10,364 bases of DNA from Bacteroidota bacterium (GTDB lineage: Bacteria; Bacteroidota; Rhodothermia; Rhodothermales; UBA10348), in NCBI GenBank assembly GCA_004356265.1, contig SMXK01000182.1:1-10364 (forward strand), given 5' to 3'. Below the pieces are notes generated by a model. The model was not told the origin of the DNA. It ran no database searches and saw only the letters and a list, made by a program, of their open reading frames with translations. The position numbers and the translations under genes were made by a program. Of the stretch, positions 1-6,801 are shown in pieces (position 1 is the stretch's first letter; every line of letters starts with the position of its first letter).

Positions 1-1239
1 CAATATGACCCGGCACCGCGGTACCACGCCCGGGATGTCGCGATCATCCGGGCCATGCATGCCTCAGCTGTTTGTGTTCTGGGATCTGCGACTCCCAGCC
101 TGGAGAGCCTTGTGAATGCCCGCGCCGGGAAGTACGAGTTGTTGTCGATGCCGGAGCGCATTGTGGTGGATGGAACAAGAGCCACTCTCCCGAAAGTACG
201 CGTCGTAGACATGCGCAGTGAAGAGAAGGTAGATGGTGAACGACCCATTCTTTCTGATGCGCTGGCGATAGCTATCGAAACCCGGTTGGCATCAGGCGAA
301 CAAATTATTCTGCTTCAAAATCGCCGCGGATATGCGCCCACCATTCGCTGTTCTTCGTGCAACTGGGCCCCGGACTGCCCGGACTGCTCTGTGAGCATGA
401 CGTATCACAAGTCCCGGCGACATTTGCGGTGCCACTACTGCGGCCAGACAAGAAAACTACCTCCTGATTGTCCATCGTGTGGCAAAAACGACCTGATGCA
501 GCTGGGCATCGGTACACAGCGGGTAGAAGAGGAGCTAATCCGTCTCTTTCCCGATGTAAGGGTGGCTCGAATGGACCTGGACACGACTACAGAAAAAAAT
601 GCGCACCATCGAATTTTGGAAAAGTTTGGACAGGGAAAAGCTGATATTCTGCTCGGCACACAAATGGTTTCCAAGGGCCTGGATTTCGGAAACGTGTCTC
701 TCGTCGGTATAATCAGCGCCGACACCGGATTACAACTTCCGGACATTCGGGCCGAGGAACGAACTTTCCAGTTGCTGACCCAGGTCGCGGGCCGGGCAGG
801 TCGGGCCGAACTTCCCGGCGAGGTCATTTTGCAAACGTATAATCCGGGGCATCGGGTAATCCAGTTTGCGATGCAGCACGACTATATCAGATTTGCCGAC
901 ACCATTCTACCAGAAAGATTCGCACTCGCGTACCCGCCTTACGGTAAAATATTTGCACTATTGTTCAGTGGTCCATCCGAATCGATGGTAAACCGGCTGG
1001 CGATGCAATGGTGCTCAGCCGCCCGCCGACTGGATAACAGTCTGGATATTCTGGGACCGTCTCCGTCGTTCATCGGACGCGTCAGGAAAAATCACCGCGC
1101 GCAGGTGCTCATCAAAGTAGATCCGACGCGGTCGCACCGAGCTGTCCGGGAGCTTATCCGTCTGACGAATAAATCGCTTGGAAGCCCTCCGAAACATTAC
1201 CGGATAGCAGTAGATGTTGATCCGGTAGGATTGACATGA
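1..1239 (+). CDS. priA: Primosomal protein N' (PriA helicase), C-terminal part, 5' end outside the window
   Basis: PriA is the superfamily 2 DNA helicase that reloads the replisome at stalled forks. The reading frame is open from base 1 (QYDPAPRYHARDVAIIRA precedes the first ATG at 55), so the start and the Walker A/B part lie upstream of the window. Numbering from the ATG at 55, the sequence shows helicase motif III (GSATPS, 10-15) and a zinc-binding insertion with eight cysteines (99, 102, 108, 111, 126, 129, 139, 142), the two-zinc arrangement typical of PriA. It then shows the C-terminal helicase lobe with TQMVSKGLDF and QVAGRAGRAELPGE (motifs V and VI). The protein ends in the usual PriA manner, with a DVDP motif a few residues before the stop (1237-1239), so the C terminus is complete. 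The convergent gene on the minus strand overlaps its last 86 bp. Identification is firm. Confidence 0.96.
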   Translation, partial: QYDPAPRYHARDVAIIRAMHASAVCVLGSATPSLESLVNARAGKYELLSMPERIVVDGTRATLPKVRVVDMRSEEKVDGERPILSDALAIAIETRLASGEQIILLQNRRGYAPTIRCSSCNWAPDCPDCSVSMTYHKSRRHLRCHYCGQTRKLPPDCPSCGKNDLMQLGIGTQRVEEELIRLFPDVRVARMDLDTTTEKNAHHRILEKFGQGKADILLGTQMVSKGLDFGNVSLVGIISADTGLQLPDIRAEERTFQLLTQVAGRAGRAELPGEVILQTYNPGHRVIQFAMQHDYIRFADTILPERFALAYPPYGKIFALLFSGPSESMVNRLAMQWCSAARRLDNSLDILGPSPSFIGRVRKNHRAQVLIKVDPTRSHRAVRELIRLTNKSLGSPPKHYRIAVDVDPVGLT

Positions 1240-2065
1240 CTGGTGGAGCCACCTGTCGGGACCTTGAGCTTCGACGCAAGATGTCTCCCAGAATTATCCC
1301 TGCCATCGGACGATCTGCTTGTGTATCCCGGAGGGTGGACATCGCCAATTCAGCATGAGCACTTTCTGATACTTCATATCTGCTCAATATCGCGAGTGCT
1401 TCTCGAGCACCAGACGCTGCGTACCGACTGCTCGACGCCGCCTGGTTCAGCTCAATAATCCCCTGCTGCACAGTCGCTTTCAACCCCAGAACTGCGAATA
1501 CTTTCCGATGATTGGCTGGAAGAGTAGCAAGAGTCACATGCAATAGCCCGAGGCTCCCGTATGACTCGGTGTACTCCGGATGTCTGTCGATTAACTTCTC
1601 AAAAATGACCAGACTCGTACGAAGAGCAAAAATTGCCCGAAGGTTTTCACCTCGAGCTGCGTGTACGATAAATAGTTGTCTCTCTGATTCTCCCCGTAAA
1701 TAGTCGATTCCGACTGACATCGGTGCCTTGCGGACCAATCGCCGAAAATGATCAGACTCTTTAAAAAACGCCTGATATTTTTCCTCGGTACCTGCATCAA
1801 TGGCCTCACGCAAGGCGATATCGGTACGGTAATATGCCGCTGCGATCATTCCGTCATTTCGTTTCCGAAGTGCACGCAGAGATTCGCGTGCATCGTCGTA
1901 TTGTTTCGACTCCAGGTCAGACTGAACGATATCAATCAGCCGGACAGATCCGCTCGTTGTCAACAGGAATGGAGGATGATCAAACGCTTCAGTCATCGGC
2001 GCTTCAGCCGACTGTATCATCGCCCAGATCAGAAAGAATGAAAGGAGAAAAAAAGGCCGTCCCAT
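1154..2065 (-). CDS. Secreted TPR-like helical-repeat protein, probably shortened at its C terminus
   Basis: This 303-residue protein has no assigned function. I chose the ATG at 2063-2065 because it starts a clear signal peptide (MGRPFFLLSFFLIWAMIQSAEA, likely cleaved after AEA) and lies 7 nt after the stop of the upstream glycosyltransferase. An in-frame ATG at 2134 would bury the signal and overlap that gene by about 60 bp. The mature part is rich in amphipathic helices spaced like tetratricopeptide repeats (for example DLESKQYDDARESLRALRKR and HPEYTESYGSLGLLHVTLAT), which suggests a periplasmic scaffold or lipoprotein-like partner. It is the last gene of the glycosyltransferase/deacetylase unit. 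Its final 28 residues are read antisense to the 3' end of priA and look like non-selected sequence, and a repeat seems to break off near LGDILRRSS. Either the gene lost its original 3' part or a frameshift lies near 1270. A real gene is likely; an intact product is uncertain. Confidence 0.7.
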   Translation of the reverse strand: MGRPFFLLSFFLIWAMIQSAEAPMTEAFDHPPFLLTTSGSVRLIDIVQSDLESKQYDDARESLRALRKRNDGMIAAAYYRTDIALREAIDAGTEEKYQAFFKESDHFRRLVRKAPMSVGIDYLRGESERQLFIVHAARGENLRAIFALRTSLVIFEKLIDRHPEYTESYGSLGLLHVTLATLPANHRKVFAVLGLKATVQQGIIELNQAASSSRYAASGAREALAILSRYEVSESAHAELAMSTLRDTQADRPMAGIILGDILRRSSRSRQVAPPVMSILPDQHLLLSGNVSEGFQAIYSSDG

Positions 2066-2072
2066 CTGGCAA

Positions 2073-3170
2073 CTATTTCCATGTTTTTTGTGACTTAAAA
2101 AATCCCGCCACCGGAAATAACACTTGAATCGCAAAATAGAGCGGTACGAGTATCGGAAGTCGCAGAATTAAATCTTTCGCCCTCAAAAGGCAAAAAGCAT
2201 TCCCGATACATAACGCATGAACAAGAATCCACGCGACACCGGCAATCCATGAATAGAGCATGGTTGCAGCGGCTACAACAGCCATAGACACCCAATACAA
2301 TAAGCCCGCAATTTTAATCCGGGGAGCGAAAAACCGACCCGCTGAATGATGCCTCATTTTCTGGCGGAACCACGTCCCCCAGCTTTTTTGGGCAGTCGTC
2401 ATGACGATGCTTTCCTCAGTCCCCATCCACACGATGGTGGCCGCTCGCTTTCCCGCGACACGCTGCACAAACAAATCATCGTCTCCGGACAAAGACGCCA
2501 TGCCATCGCCGTATCCGCCAACTTCTCTGAAGGTTTGTCTACGATAACTCAGATTGGTACCGAAGGCCATGAACGGCATTCCAAGACCAATCGTGGCTGC
2601 TGCTTGAAATGTGGTCAAAAGTGACACATACCTGGCTAGAGCGTTGAGCAGACCAGGAGTTCTTGAAAAAACGGCATGCCCAACTACGACAGTGTTCGGC
2701 CCCCGATCGGCATGAACCCGGGAAATTTCGGACAACCATTCCGGTCCAGGTCGGCAGTCAGCGTCCGTAAATGCAAGCAGATCGTGGTGGGCAGCTTCGA
2801 TTCCTACCATCAACGCTCGTTTTTTCCTGGGGAATTCAGGTGATTTTTGCTGTATCAACCGGAGCCACGGACGAGACTCGGCATCATTCTCAGCGAGCTC
2901 GACAGTATCATCTTCTGAATCATCGTCGACAATGATCACTTCAAAAGGCGAAAACGACTGCTGATCCAGCGCCCGAATGAGTCCGGGTAGATTCTCCGCC
3001 TCATTCCTGACCGCGATAATGATGGATATTGGTTCTGGTGTCGCGGGAATTCCTGTGTGATTTTTGGTGTCACGTTCTGGCGTTCGATGCGCCCGTCTGA
3101 AACCGAATGCAAATGCGATCCAGAAAAACAACTGCATTCCGCAGCCTGCAATAAGGATCCATTGACTCAT
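2073..3170 (-). CDS. Membrane-associated family 2 glycosyltransferase (GT-A fold), distal copy
   Basis: This is predicted to transfer a sugar from a nucleotide-sugar to an envelope acceptor at the inner face of the cytoplasmic membrane. The start is the ATG at 3168-3170, which overlaps the deacetylase stop as ATGA; an in-frame extension to 3263 would run through that gene's coding end. The 365-residue protein has an N-terminal membrane helix (about 4-24), then a GT2 catalytic domain: ISIIIAVRNEAEN (48-60), VDDDSEDDT (81-89, nucleotide binding), FTDADC (134-139, metal-binding DxD type) and SGDDDLF (228-234, probable catalytic base region). Two or three membrane helices follow (about 286-330 and 338-357). 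The family's QxxRW acceptor-site motif appears as QKMRH (270-274), with His for Trp. The layout resembles the GT_2_like_e group of Bacteroidota. It shares the general fold with the copy at 4026-5183 but differs widely from it. Donor and acceptor cannot be read from sequence. Confidence 0.9.
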   Translation of the reverse strand: MSQWILIAGCGMQLFFWIAFAFGFRRAHRTPERDTKNHTGIPATPEPISIIIAVRNEAENLPGLIRALDQQSFSPFEVIIVDDDSEDDTVELAENDAESRPWLRLIQQKSPEFPRKKRALMVGIEAAHHDLLAFTDADCRPGPEWLSEISRVHADRGPNTVVVGHAVFSRTPGLLNALARYVSLLTTFQAAATIGLGMPFMAFGTNLSYRRQTFREVGGYGDGMASLSGDDDLFVQRVAGKRAATIVWMGTEESIVMTTAQKSWGTWFRQKMRHHSAGRFFAPRIKIAGLLYWVSMAVVAAATMLYSWIAGVAWILVHALCIGNAFCLLRAKDLILRLPILVPLYFAIQVLFPVAGFFKSQKTWK

Positions 3171-4000
3171 CGAAAGAGAGAGATTACTTCGGCTTCGGCT
3201 TCGGCTAGGTGTCCAGAGACGCCGGCGGTACCGCTGACAACGGGAAGGGCCGCCAGCTCCCATCCATCGGACACGAGGTTGTGTGCCAGATCTTGTATGC
3301 CATCACACCAGACAGCGCTGTTTTCGTGAAGCAGGACGATCGATCCCGGCCGAACGGACTCCAGAATAAACTCAATAATCTCGGAGCGTGTACGCCCGGA
3401 TTTTTTCGAATCGTAATCAATCGGATTTATATCCCAGAAGGCGATTGTCAATTTGTGAGATTTATACCATCGTACGAGTGACGGCGTCAGGCGACCGTAG
3501 GGCGGTCGCGCCCAACGGACCGAATCGAACCGTTTCAGCGCATCGAGTCCTCGTTCCTGGTCAGCGGCAATTTCTCTCGGGCTGTGCTTCCACGCGTTGA
3601 GATGAGCGTACCCATGCAAACCTGTGGTATGACCTCCATCTGCCAGGCGCTCAAATAGTTCTGGAGCGCCGGGCAGGGCGTCAAGTTCTGAACCCAGAAA
3701 AAAAAATGACGCTGCACCACCAACTGCCGCCAACGCCTCTATCGCCCGAAGAGTACCCGCGCCCGGACCATCATCAAATGTGAGATATATTTTCCTGTTC
3801 GCGCGCAGCGCCGACTTTCCATCGTCGAATTTTTGACCGTCGGCACCACCGCCAGGGTCCCGTCTGCCATCAGTGATCCTTGTCACGATTTTGTTTGAGA
3901 GCCAGGGGAGGTATCCCATTTGCCGGAATATGTTGCCATATAGCCGGGATACGGATGTCGAATATCCGGGAGACGAATGAAGGAAGGTCAAGGGGTTCAT
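3167..4000 (-). CDS. Polysaccharide deacetylase family protein (NodB/CE4 domain)
   Basis: CE4 enzymes are metal-dependent hydrolases that remove N- or O-acetyl groups from sugars. The 277-residue protein carries the motifs in order: TFDDGP (74-79, catalytic base and metal Asp), HGYAH (129-133, the two metal His), RPPYG (165-169), WDINPIDYD (189-197) and IVLLHEN (221-227, catalytic His 225). The core therefore looks active. The usual Ser/Thr after the first metal His is Gly here. The first 70 residues contain no evident signal peptide or strong membrane helix, plus a loose Gly/Asp-rich linker (44-62), so a cytoplasmic or membrane-edge location is likely, unlike secreted chitin or peptidoglycan deacetylases. 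The C terminus has an Ala-Glu triplet tail encoded by a 6-bp tandem repeat. It sits between two glycosyltransferases: 25 nt after the upstream one and overlapping the downstream one by 4 bp. The substrate is probably the acetylamino sugar they add (inference). Confidence 0.93.
   Translation of the reverse strand: MNPLTFLHSSPGYSTSVSRLYGNIFRQMGYLPWLSNKIVTRITDGRRDPGGGADGQKFDDGKSALRANRKIYLTFDDGPGAGTLRAIEALAAVGGAASFFFLGSELDALPGAPELFERLADGGHTTGLHGYAHLNAWKHSPREIAADQERGLDALKRFDSVRWARPPYGRLTPSLVRWYKSHKLTIAFWDINPIDYDSKKSGRTRSEIIEFILESVRPGSIVLLHENSAVWCDGIQDLAHNLVSDGWELAALPVVSGTAGVSGHLAEAEAEVISLFR
3187..3204. repeat. Three tandem copies of a 6-bp unit (CTTCGG)
   Basis: CTTCGG occurs three times in a row just before the deacetylase stop codon, giving the Ala-Glu-Ala-Glu-Ala-Glu end of that protein. 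Units of 6 bp change copy number without shifting frame, so the tail length may vary between strains. It lies about 17 bp upstream of the next gene's ATG. Confidence 0.75.
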
Positions 4001-4025
4001 CGTGACAACTACCTGTCTGGCGTTT

Positions 4026-5183
4026 TCATCGCACTAATTTTCTGCCTTTCCATTCGAACCCGCCAAACAAACCAGCGAGACCTGCCCACACTACATATAA
4101 AACGTGAAAAGGCTGGACCAGAATGTGATAACGGAGTAGTTCACGCCTCCCGAACACGCGCGCTGACGGAAATAACAGTTTCATCTCAGCAATCATCTTA
4201 AGACTAATCATCAATGATAATATAATCCAGTACAGAGAGTTATAAAATCCTGCAGTAAATAACGCGATGATAGCCGACATGAACAACAAGCCGCCAACAA
4301 CTCCCGCTCGCAAACTCCAATGCTCATAATGGATAGACTTTGACGCCCACCGACGACGTTGTTGAAGAAGACCCCGGAGCGACAACGGTGGTCTTGTATT
4401 CACAACCGCGGACGGCACGCGGCAATAGGCCACTTGCCAGTTGGCCGTTCGGGCGATACGATGCATTAACATCTCGTCATCTCCCGACGACAGGTGCTCG
4501 AGCCCGCCGTATCCCCCAACTTCTTCGTACGCATCACGCCTGAAGCCGATACTCGCACCGCTGCACGAATACGGTCGCCCCTGCCCGAATGACCCTGCCG
4601 CTAATGCGGTCAATCCCATAAATTCCAACGCCAGACCTCGACTCCAGGCAGATGCATCATAATCGAATTGTACCGGGCCGGCCACCAATCCTGTGTCGGT
4701 GCGAAAACTGGAGATCATTGAACTCATCCACGTTCTCGAGACATGACAATCCGCATCTGTCAACAGAAGAATATTACCACTTGCCCTGCCAATGCCGTAA
4801 CCAAGAGCCGCTTTCTTCTGACCCGTACTGGGTGGATCCGGCGAGGAATAAACCCGAATCGATATTTCCCCTTTAAACTCCTGTGCAAATCGACGAACAA
4901 CGGTCACCGTTTCGTCTGTTGAATCATCATCCACGATAATAATCTCAAAAAACTCAGAAGGATAATCGGATTTACAAATAGACGACAAACAGGCTTCAAT
5001 ATTTGATTCTTCATTCCTCGCTGCGATTACAACAGAGACGAACTCATTTGTAGGCCCGTCGGGCATATCCAATGTGCTCTCGAACAACTTTCGGAACCCG
5101 ATTCCGGCCCAGATCAACGGCCCGACGTAAGCGACCGTCAGGATCAGGCACGTAATACTTACTATGGTCGGAATCGTGCTCAT
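4026..5183 (-). CDS. Membrane-associated family 2 glycosyltransferase (GT-A fold), first gene of the unit
   Basis: This is predicted to be a processive or lipid-acceptor GT2 enzyme on the inner membrane. The 385-residue protein starts with a membrane helix (about 5-28), followed by the catalytic domain: VSVVIAARNEESN (49-61), VDDDSTDET (84-92), LLTDADC (140-146), SGDDEML (233-239) and an intact QxxRW motif (QRRRW, 275-279). C-terminal hydrophobic segments at about 296-335 and 355-375 complete a GT_2_like_e-type layout. The start at 5181-5183 fits the family length and leaves 86 bp to the SRP RNA on the opposite strand; I see no Shine-Dalgarno sequence ahead of it. It leads a unit with the deacetylase (25 nt downstream), a second GT2 and a secreted protein, and so probably makes the first sugar addition in a shared pathway. 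The sugar, linkage and acceptor are unknown. Confidence 0.93.
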   Translation of the reverse strand: MSTIPTIVSITCLILTVAYVGPLIWAGIGFRKLFESTLDMPDGPTNEFVSVVIAARNEESNIEACLSSICKSDYPSEFFEIIIVDDDSTDETVTVVRRFAQEFKGEISIRVYSSPDPPSTGQKKAALGYGIGRASGNILLLTDADCHVSRTWMSSMISSFRTDTGLVAGPVQFDYDASAWSRGLALEFMGLTALAAGSFGQGRPYSCSGASIGFRRDAYEEVGGYGGLEHLSSGDDEMLMHRIARTANWQVAYCRVPSAVVNTRPPLSLRGLLQQRRRWASKSIHYEHWSLRAGVVGGLLFMSAIIALFTAGFYNSLYWIILSLMISLKMIAEMKLLFPSARVFGRRELLRYHILVQPFHVLYVVWAGLAGLFGGFEWKGRKLVR

Positions 5184-5269
5184 TATGGCGTTTTGGAGAA
5201 TTAAAAATGTCTTGCGAGGAGAAAATATTGAATAGGAACTTGTCCGACACGCTTACGTACGGGAGCGCC
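5184..5269. promoter_or_regulatory. Divergent intergenic region that must hold promoters for the glycosyltransferase unit and for the SRP RNA
   Basis: This 86-bp stretch separates the minus-strand glycosyltransferase start from the plus-strand SRP RNA, so both transcripts should begin in or near it. It is AT-rich at 5184-5240 and GC-rich towards the RNA. I looked for sigma-70 (TTGACA/TATAAT) and Bacteroidota (TTTG/TAnnTTTG) elements on both strands and found no convincing spaced pair. The call rests on gene arrangement alone. Confidence 0.3.
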
Positions 5270-5370
5270 GGGGCAAGTCCCGCGCGGTCAGCTCCCTTTG
5301 AACTCCGTCAGGGCCGGAAGGCAGCAGCGGTAAAGGGTTGTAGCGATGCGATGCGGTAAGCTTGCCCTAT
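5270..5370 (+). ncRNA. ffs: Signal recognition particle RNA, small bacterial (4.5S) type
   Basis: SRP RNA binds Ffh and guides ribosomes making membrane proteins to FtsY and the Sec translocon. The diagnostic domain IV is at 5307-5327, reading GTCAGGGCCGGAAGGCAGCAG: a GCC/GGC stem capped by the GGAA tetraloop, with the flanking asymmetric loop that Ffh contacts. Helices continue outward: CCG/CGG next to the loop, CCCTTT with AAAGGG, and a closing helix GGGCAAG (5271-5277) with CTTGCCC (5361-5367). The single hairpin of about 100 nt has no Alu domain, as in most Gram-negatives. A T-run follows directly. The exact 5' end is inferred from the closing helix. It lies 104 nt upstream of yajC on the same strand. 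The identification is very firm; the ends may be off by a few bases. Confidence 0.95.
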
Positions 5371-5376
5371 TTTTTT
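5361..5376 (+). terminator. Probable intrinsic terminator of the SRP RNA
   Basis: The 3' strand of the SRP RNA closing helix (CTTGCCC) is followed by TATTTTTT, the arrangement of a Rho-independent terminator in which the RNA's own end helix serves as the stem. A short local alternative hairpin (GGTA-AGCT-TGCC) could also form. Read-through into yajC cannot be excluded. Confidence 0.55.
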
Positions 5377-5387
5377 GTCCGTACTTT

Positions 5388-5416
5388 TTCACTGGATCAA
5401 CGCCCGACCGTATCTT
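5388..5416 (+). promoter_or_regulatory. Weak sigma-70-like promoter candidate for yajC
   Basis: TTCACT (5388-5393) and TATCTT (5411-5416) each match four of six consensus positions and are separated by 17 bp, about 60 bp ahead of the yajC ATG and after the SRP RNA T-run. Matches of this quality arise by chance, so the support is mainly position. Confidence 0.25.
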
Positions 5417-5473
5417 CGAACAGTGATATCGGCTGTAGCCGTAGTTTCTCACCCCGACAAAACCTTTTCTATC

Positions 5474-5785
5474 ATGCCATTGACCCCTTATCTGTTGCTC
5501 GGCGCCCCGGCCGGCGGAGATGCTAATCCGATCGCGATGTTCCTCCCGTTGATCCTGATTTTCATCGTGTTTTACTTCTTTATCATCCGTCCTCAGAAGA
5601 AAAAAGAAAGTACTCGAAAGAAGATGATCGAGGCTATTGTGAAAGGTGATCGCATCGTCACGATTGGCGGAATCCACGGGACTATAAATCAAATCGACGA
5701 AACGAGTGTGCTTGTTCAAGTCGACAACAACACCAAGCTGCGGATCGAGCGAAGTGCTCTAACGAGTGTCGCTGGTAAGGAGTAG
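5474..5785 (+). CDS. yajC: Sec translocon accessory protein YajC
   Basis: YajC is a small inner-membrane partner of SecDF and SecYEG in protein export and insertion. The 103-residue protein has a short N-terminal segment, one membrane helix (about 19-38) ending in the signature FYFFIIRPQKKK (33-44), then the conserved cytoplasmic part with KGDRIVTIGGIHGTI (57-71) and a beta-rich tail. I chose the ATG at 5474-5476: it gives the normal family length, whereas extending to the TTG at 5375 would put translation inside the SRP RNA terminator. No clear Shine-Dalgarno sequence precedes it, in line with other genes here. The stop TAG shares its last base with the GTG of the next gene, which implies one mRNA and coupled translation. 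It lies directly after the SRP RNA, another part of the same targeting route. Confidence 0.96.
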   Translation: MPLTPYLLLGAPAGGDANPIAMFLPLILIFIVFYFFIIRPQKKKESTRKKMIEAIVKGDRIVTIGGIHGTINQIDETSVLVQVDNNTKLRIERSALTSVAGKE

Positions 5786-6780
5786 TGGAAACGCCTGAGT
5801 CAATACCTCACGGTAATGATTTCGGGGCCCGCCGGGTCGTAAAAATAGCCCTTCAAATCGCTGGTTCCGTTTGCGTTCTCGGGCTACTCATGTATCTCGT
5901 AGAGCCCAGGTCGATTCTACAGGCATTAAGTGAGGCTGATCGAGGGAATATCTATCTGGCTGCAGCGCTCTCCATTCCGGGTGTTGGATTGAGTATTGTC
6001 GTCTGGTGGCTGTTGCTGCGAACGATTCAACCAAAGATTCCATTCTGGTCCGCTTCGGGCGCGGTAATGGCCGGATACTCTCTGGCGTTGGTAACGCCCG
6101 CTCGAGTCGGTGAGCCGGGCGCGCGAATATATTACCATAGAACACTGGGGAAAGCCCGGTTACTCGGCGCGTTCGCGGTTCAGGGGATCTACAGAACGGC
6201 CCTGTATTTCGTGGGTGGTGTGGTCGCCCTCCTGTTTGCTGTAAATGAGGGAATTCTCGAATCGGAGATATGGATTCCAGTTGCGGCCGGAGCTGCAATC
6301 GGGGGGTTGTTTTTTTTCGCCGCTGGAATTTTTCCGTCTCGCGTTGTTTCGACAATGGCCAGGATACCACTGCTGGGACGAGTTTTGCCCTCTCTGGACT
6401 TCGTGAATAACATCTCGCGGGCGACAACCATATGGTTGTTTGTAGCGTCCGCTGCCAGATACCTGATTTCGTTAAGTCAATTCAGCCTGCTTCTTATCGC
6501 TACAGGCGTTCCCGCCGATTTCTCAACCCAGATGTCCGGGGCAGGATTTGTCTTTTTTATCAAATCATTCGTCCCAAACCTCTTCTTTACGGACCTGGGG
6601 ATTCGCGAAGGAACTGTAGCTTTTTTCTTTCAGTCGCTGGGTGACGTCGCACCTGAGGCTGTGGCAGCCGCACTCGGCCTATTTGGAATAAACGCTGTAT
6701 TGCCTGCACTCGCAGGTCTTCCGGTATTGCTGTTTCATCCCGAGGCTCGAAATAAATTAATCAGCCAAGAACCAGATTAG
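5785..6780 (+). CDS. Flippase-like polytopic membrane protein (lysylphosphatidylglycerol synthase TM-domain family)
   Basis: This family (PF03706, related to YbhN and to the membrane part of MprF) is thought to move or handle lipids across the cytoplasmic membrane. The 331-residue protein has about eight hydrophobic segments (near 22-38, 56-78, 92-104, 128-153, 163-184, 213-241, 252-282 and 293-317). It also shows two hallmark regions: GYSLALVTPARVGEPGARIY (97-116) and PNLFFTDLGIREG (264-276), which carry the family's conserved Gly/Pro/Glu/Arg residues. There is no C-terminal aminoacyl-transferase domain, so it is not a full MprF. The GTG start at 5785 overlaps the yajC stop by one base; AAGGAG at 5777-5782 precedes it, though only 2 nt away. 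It could work with the glycosyltransferase/deacetylase unit on the other strand (inference from proximity). The lipid substrate is unknown. Confidence 0.9.
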   Translation: METPESIPHGNDFGARRVVKIALQIAGSVCVLGLLMYLVEPRSILQALSEADRGNIYLAAALSIPGVGLSIVVWWLLLRTIQPKIPFWSASGAVMAGYSLALVTPARVGEPGARIYYHRTLGKARLLGAFAVQGIYRTALYFVGGVVALLFAVNEGILESEIWIPVAAGAAIGGLFFFAAGIFPSRVVSTMARIPLLGRVLPSLDFVNNISRATTIWLFVASAARYLISLSQFSLLLIATGVPADFSTQMSGAGFVFFIKSFVPNLFFTDLGIREGTVAFFFQSLGDVAPEAVAAALGLFGINAVLPALAGLPVLLFHPEARNKLISQEPD

Positions 6781-6801
6781 GGTCTGTTAACAGGCCCTAA
6801 T
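6776..6801. terminator. Palindromic terminator shared by two convergent genes
   Basis: An 11-bp inverted repeat with one wobble pair (ATTAGGGTCTG at 6776-6786 and CAGGCCCTAAT at 6791-6801) surrounds a TTAA loop. It contains the TAG of the flippase-like gene (6778-6780) and reaches the TAA of the histidine kinase (6801-6803), so both messages would end in it. U-tracts on either side are poor, so termination strength is uncertain. Confidence 0.6.

Noticed and set aside
435..827. Minus-strand 130-codon open frame
   Set aside because: It is antisense to the conserved helicase core of PriA.
3171..3263. Longer N terminus for the distal glycosyltransferase
   Set aside because: It would overlap the end of the deacetylase gene and consist of Arg/Ser repeats; the ATGA overlap start gives a normal N-terminal membrane helix.
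5375..5473. Upstream in-frame extension of yajC from a TTG
   Set aside because: It would start inside the T-run after the SRP RNA and add 33 residues foreign to YajC; the ATG at 5474 gives the normal protein.
5288..5719. Minus-strand 143-codon open frame across the SRP RNA and yajC
   Set aside because: It is antisense to a structured RNA and to a well-conserved gene, and its composition is not protein-like.
5888..6427. Minus-strand 179-codon open frame
   Set aside because: It is antisense to the flippase-like gene, rich in Arg/Pro/Ser as expected of a shadow frame.
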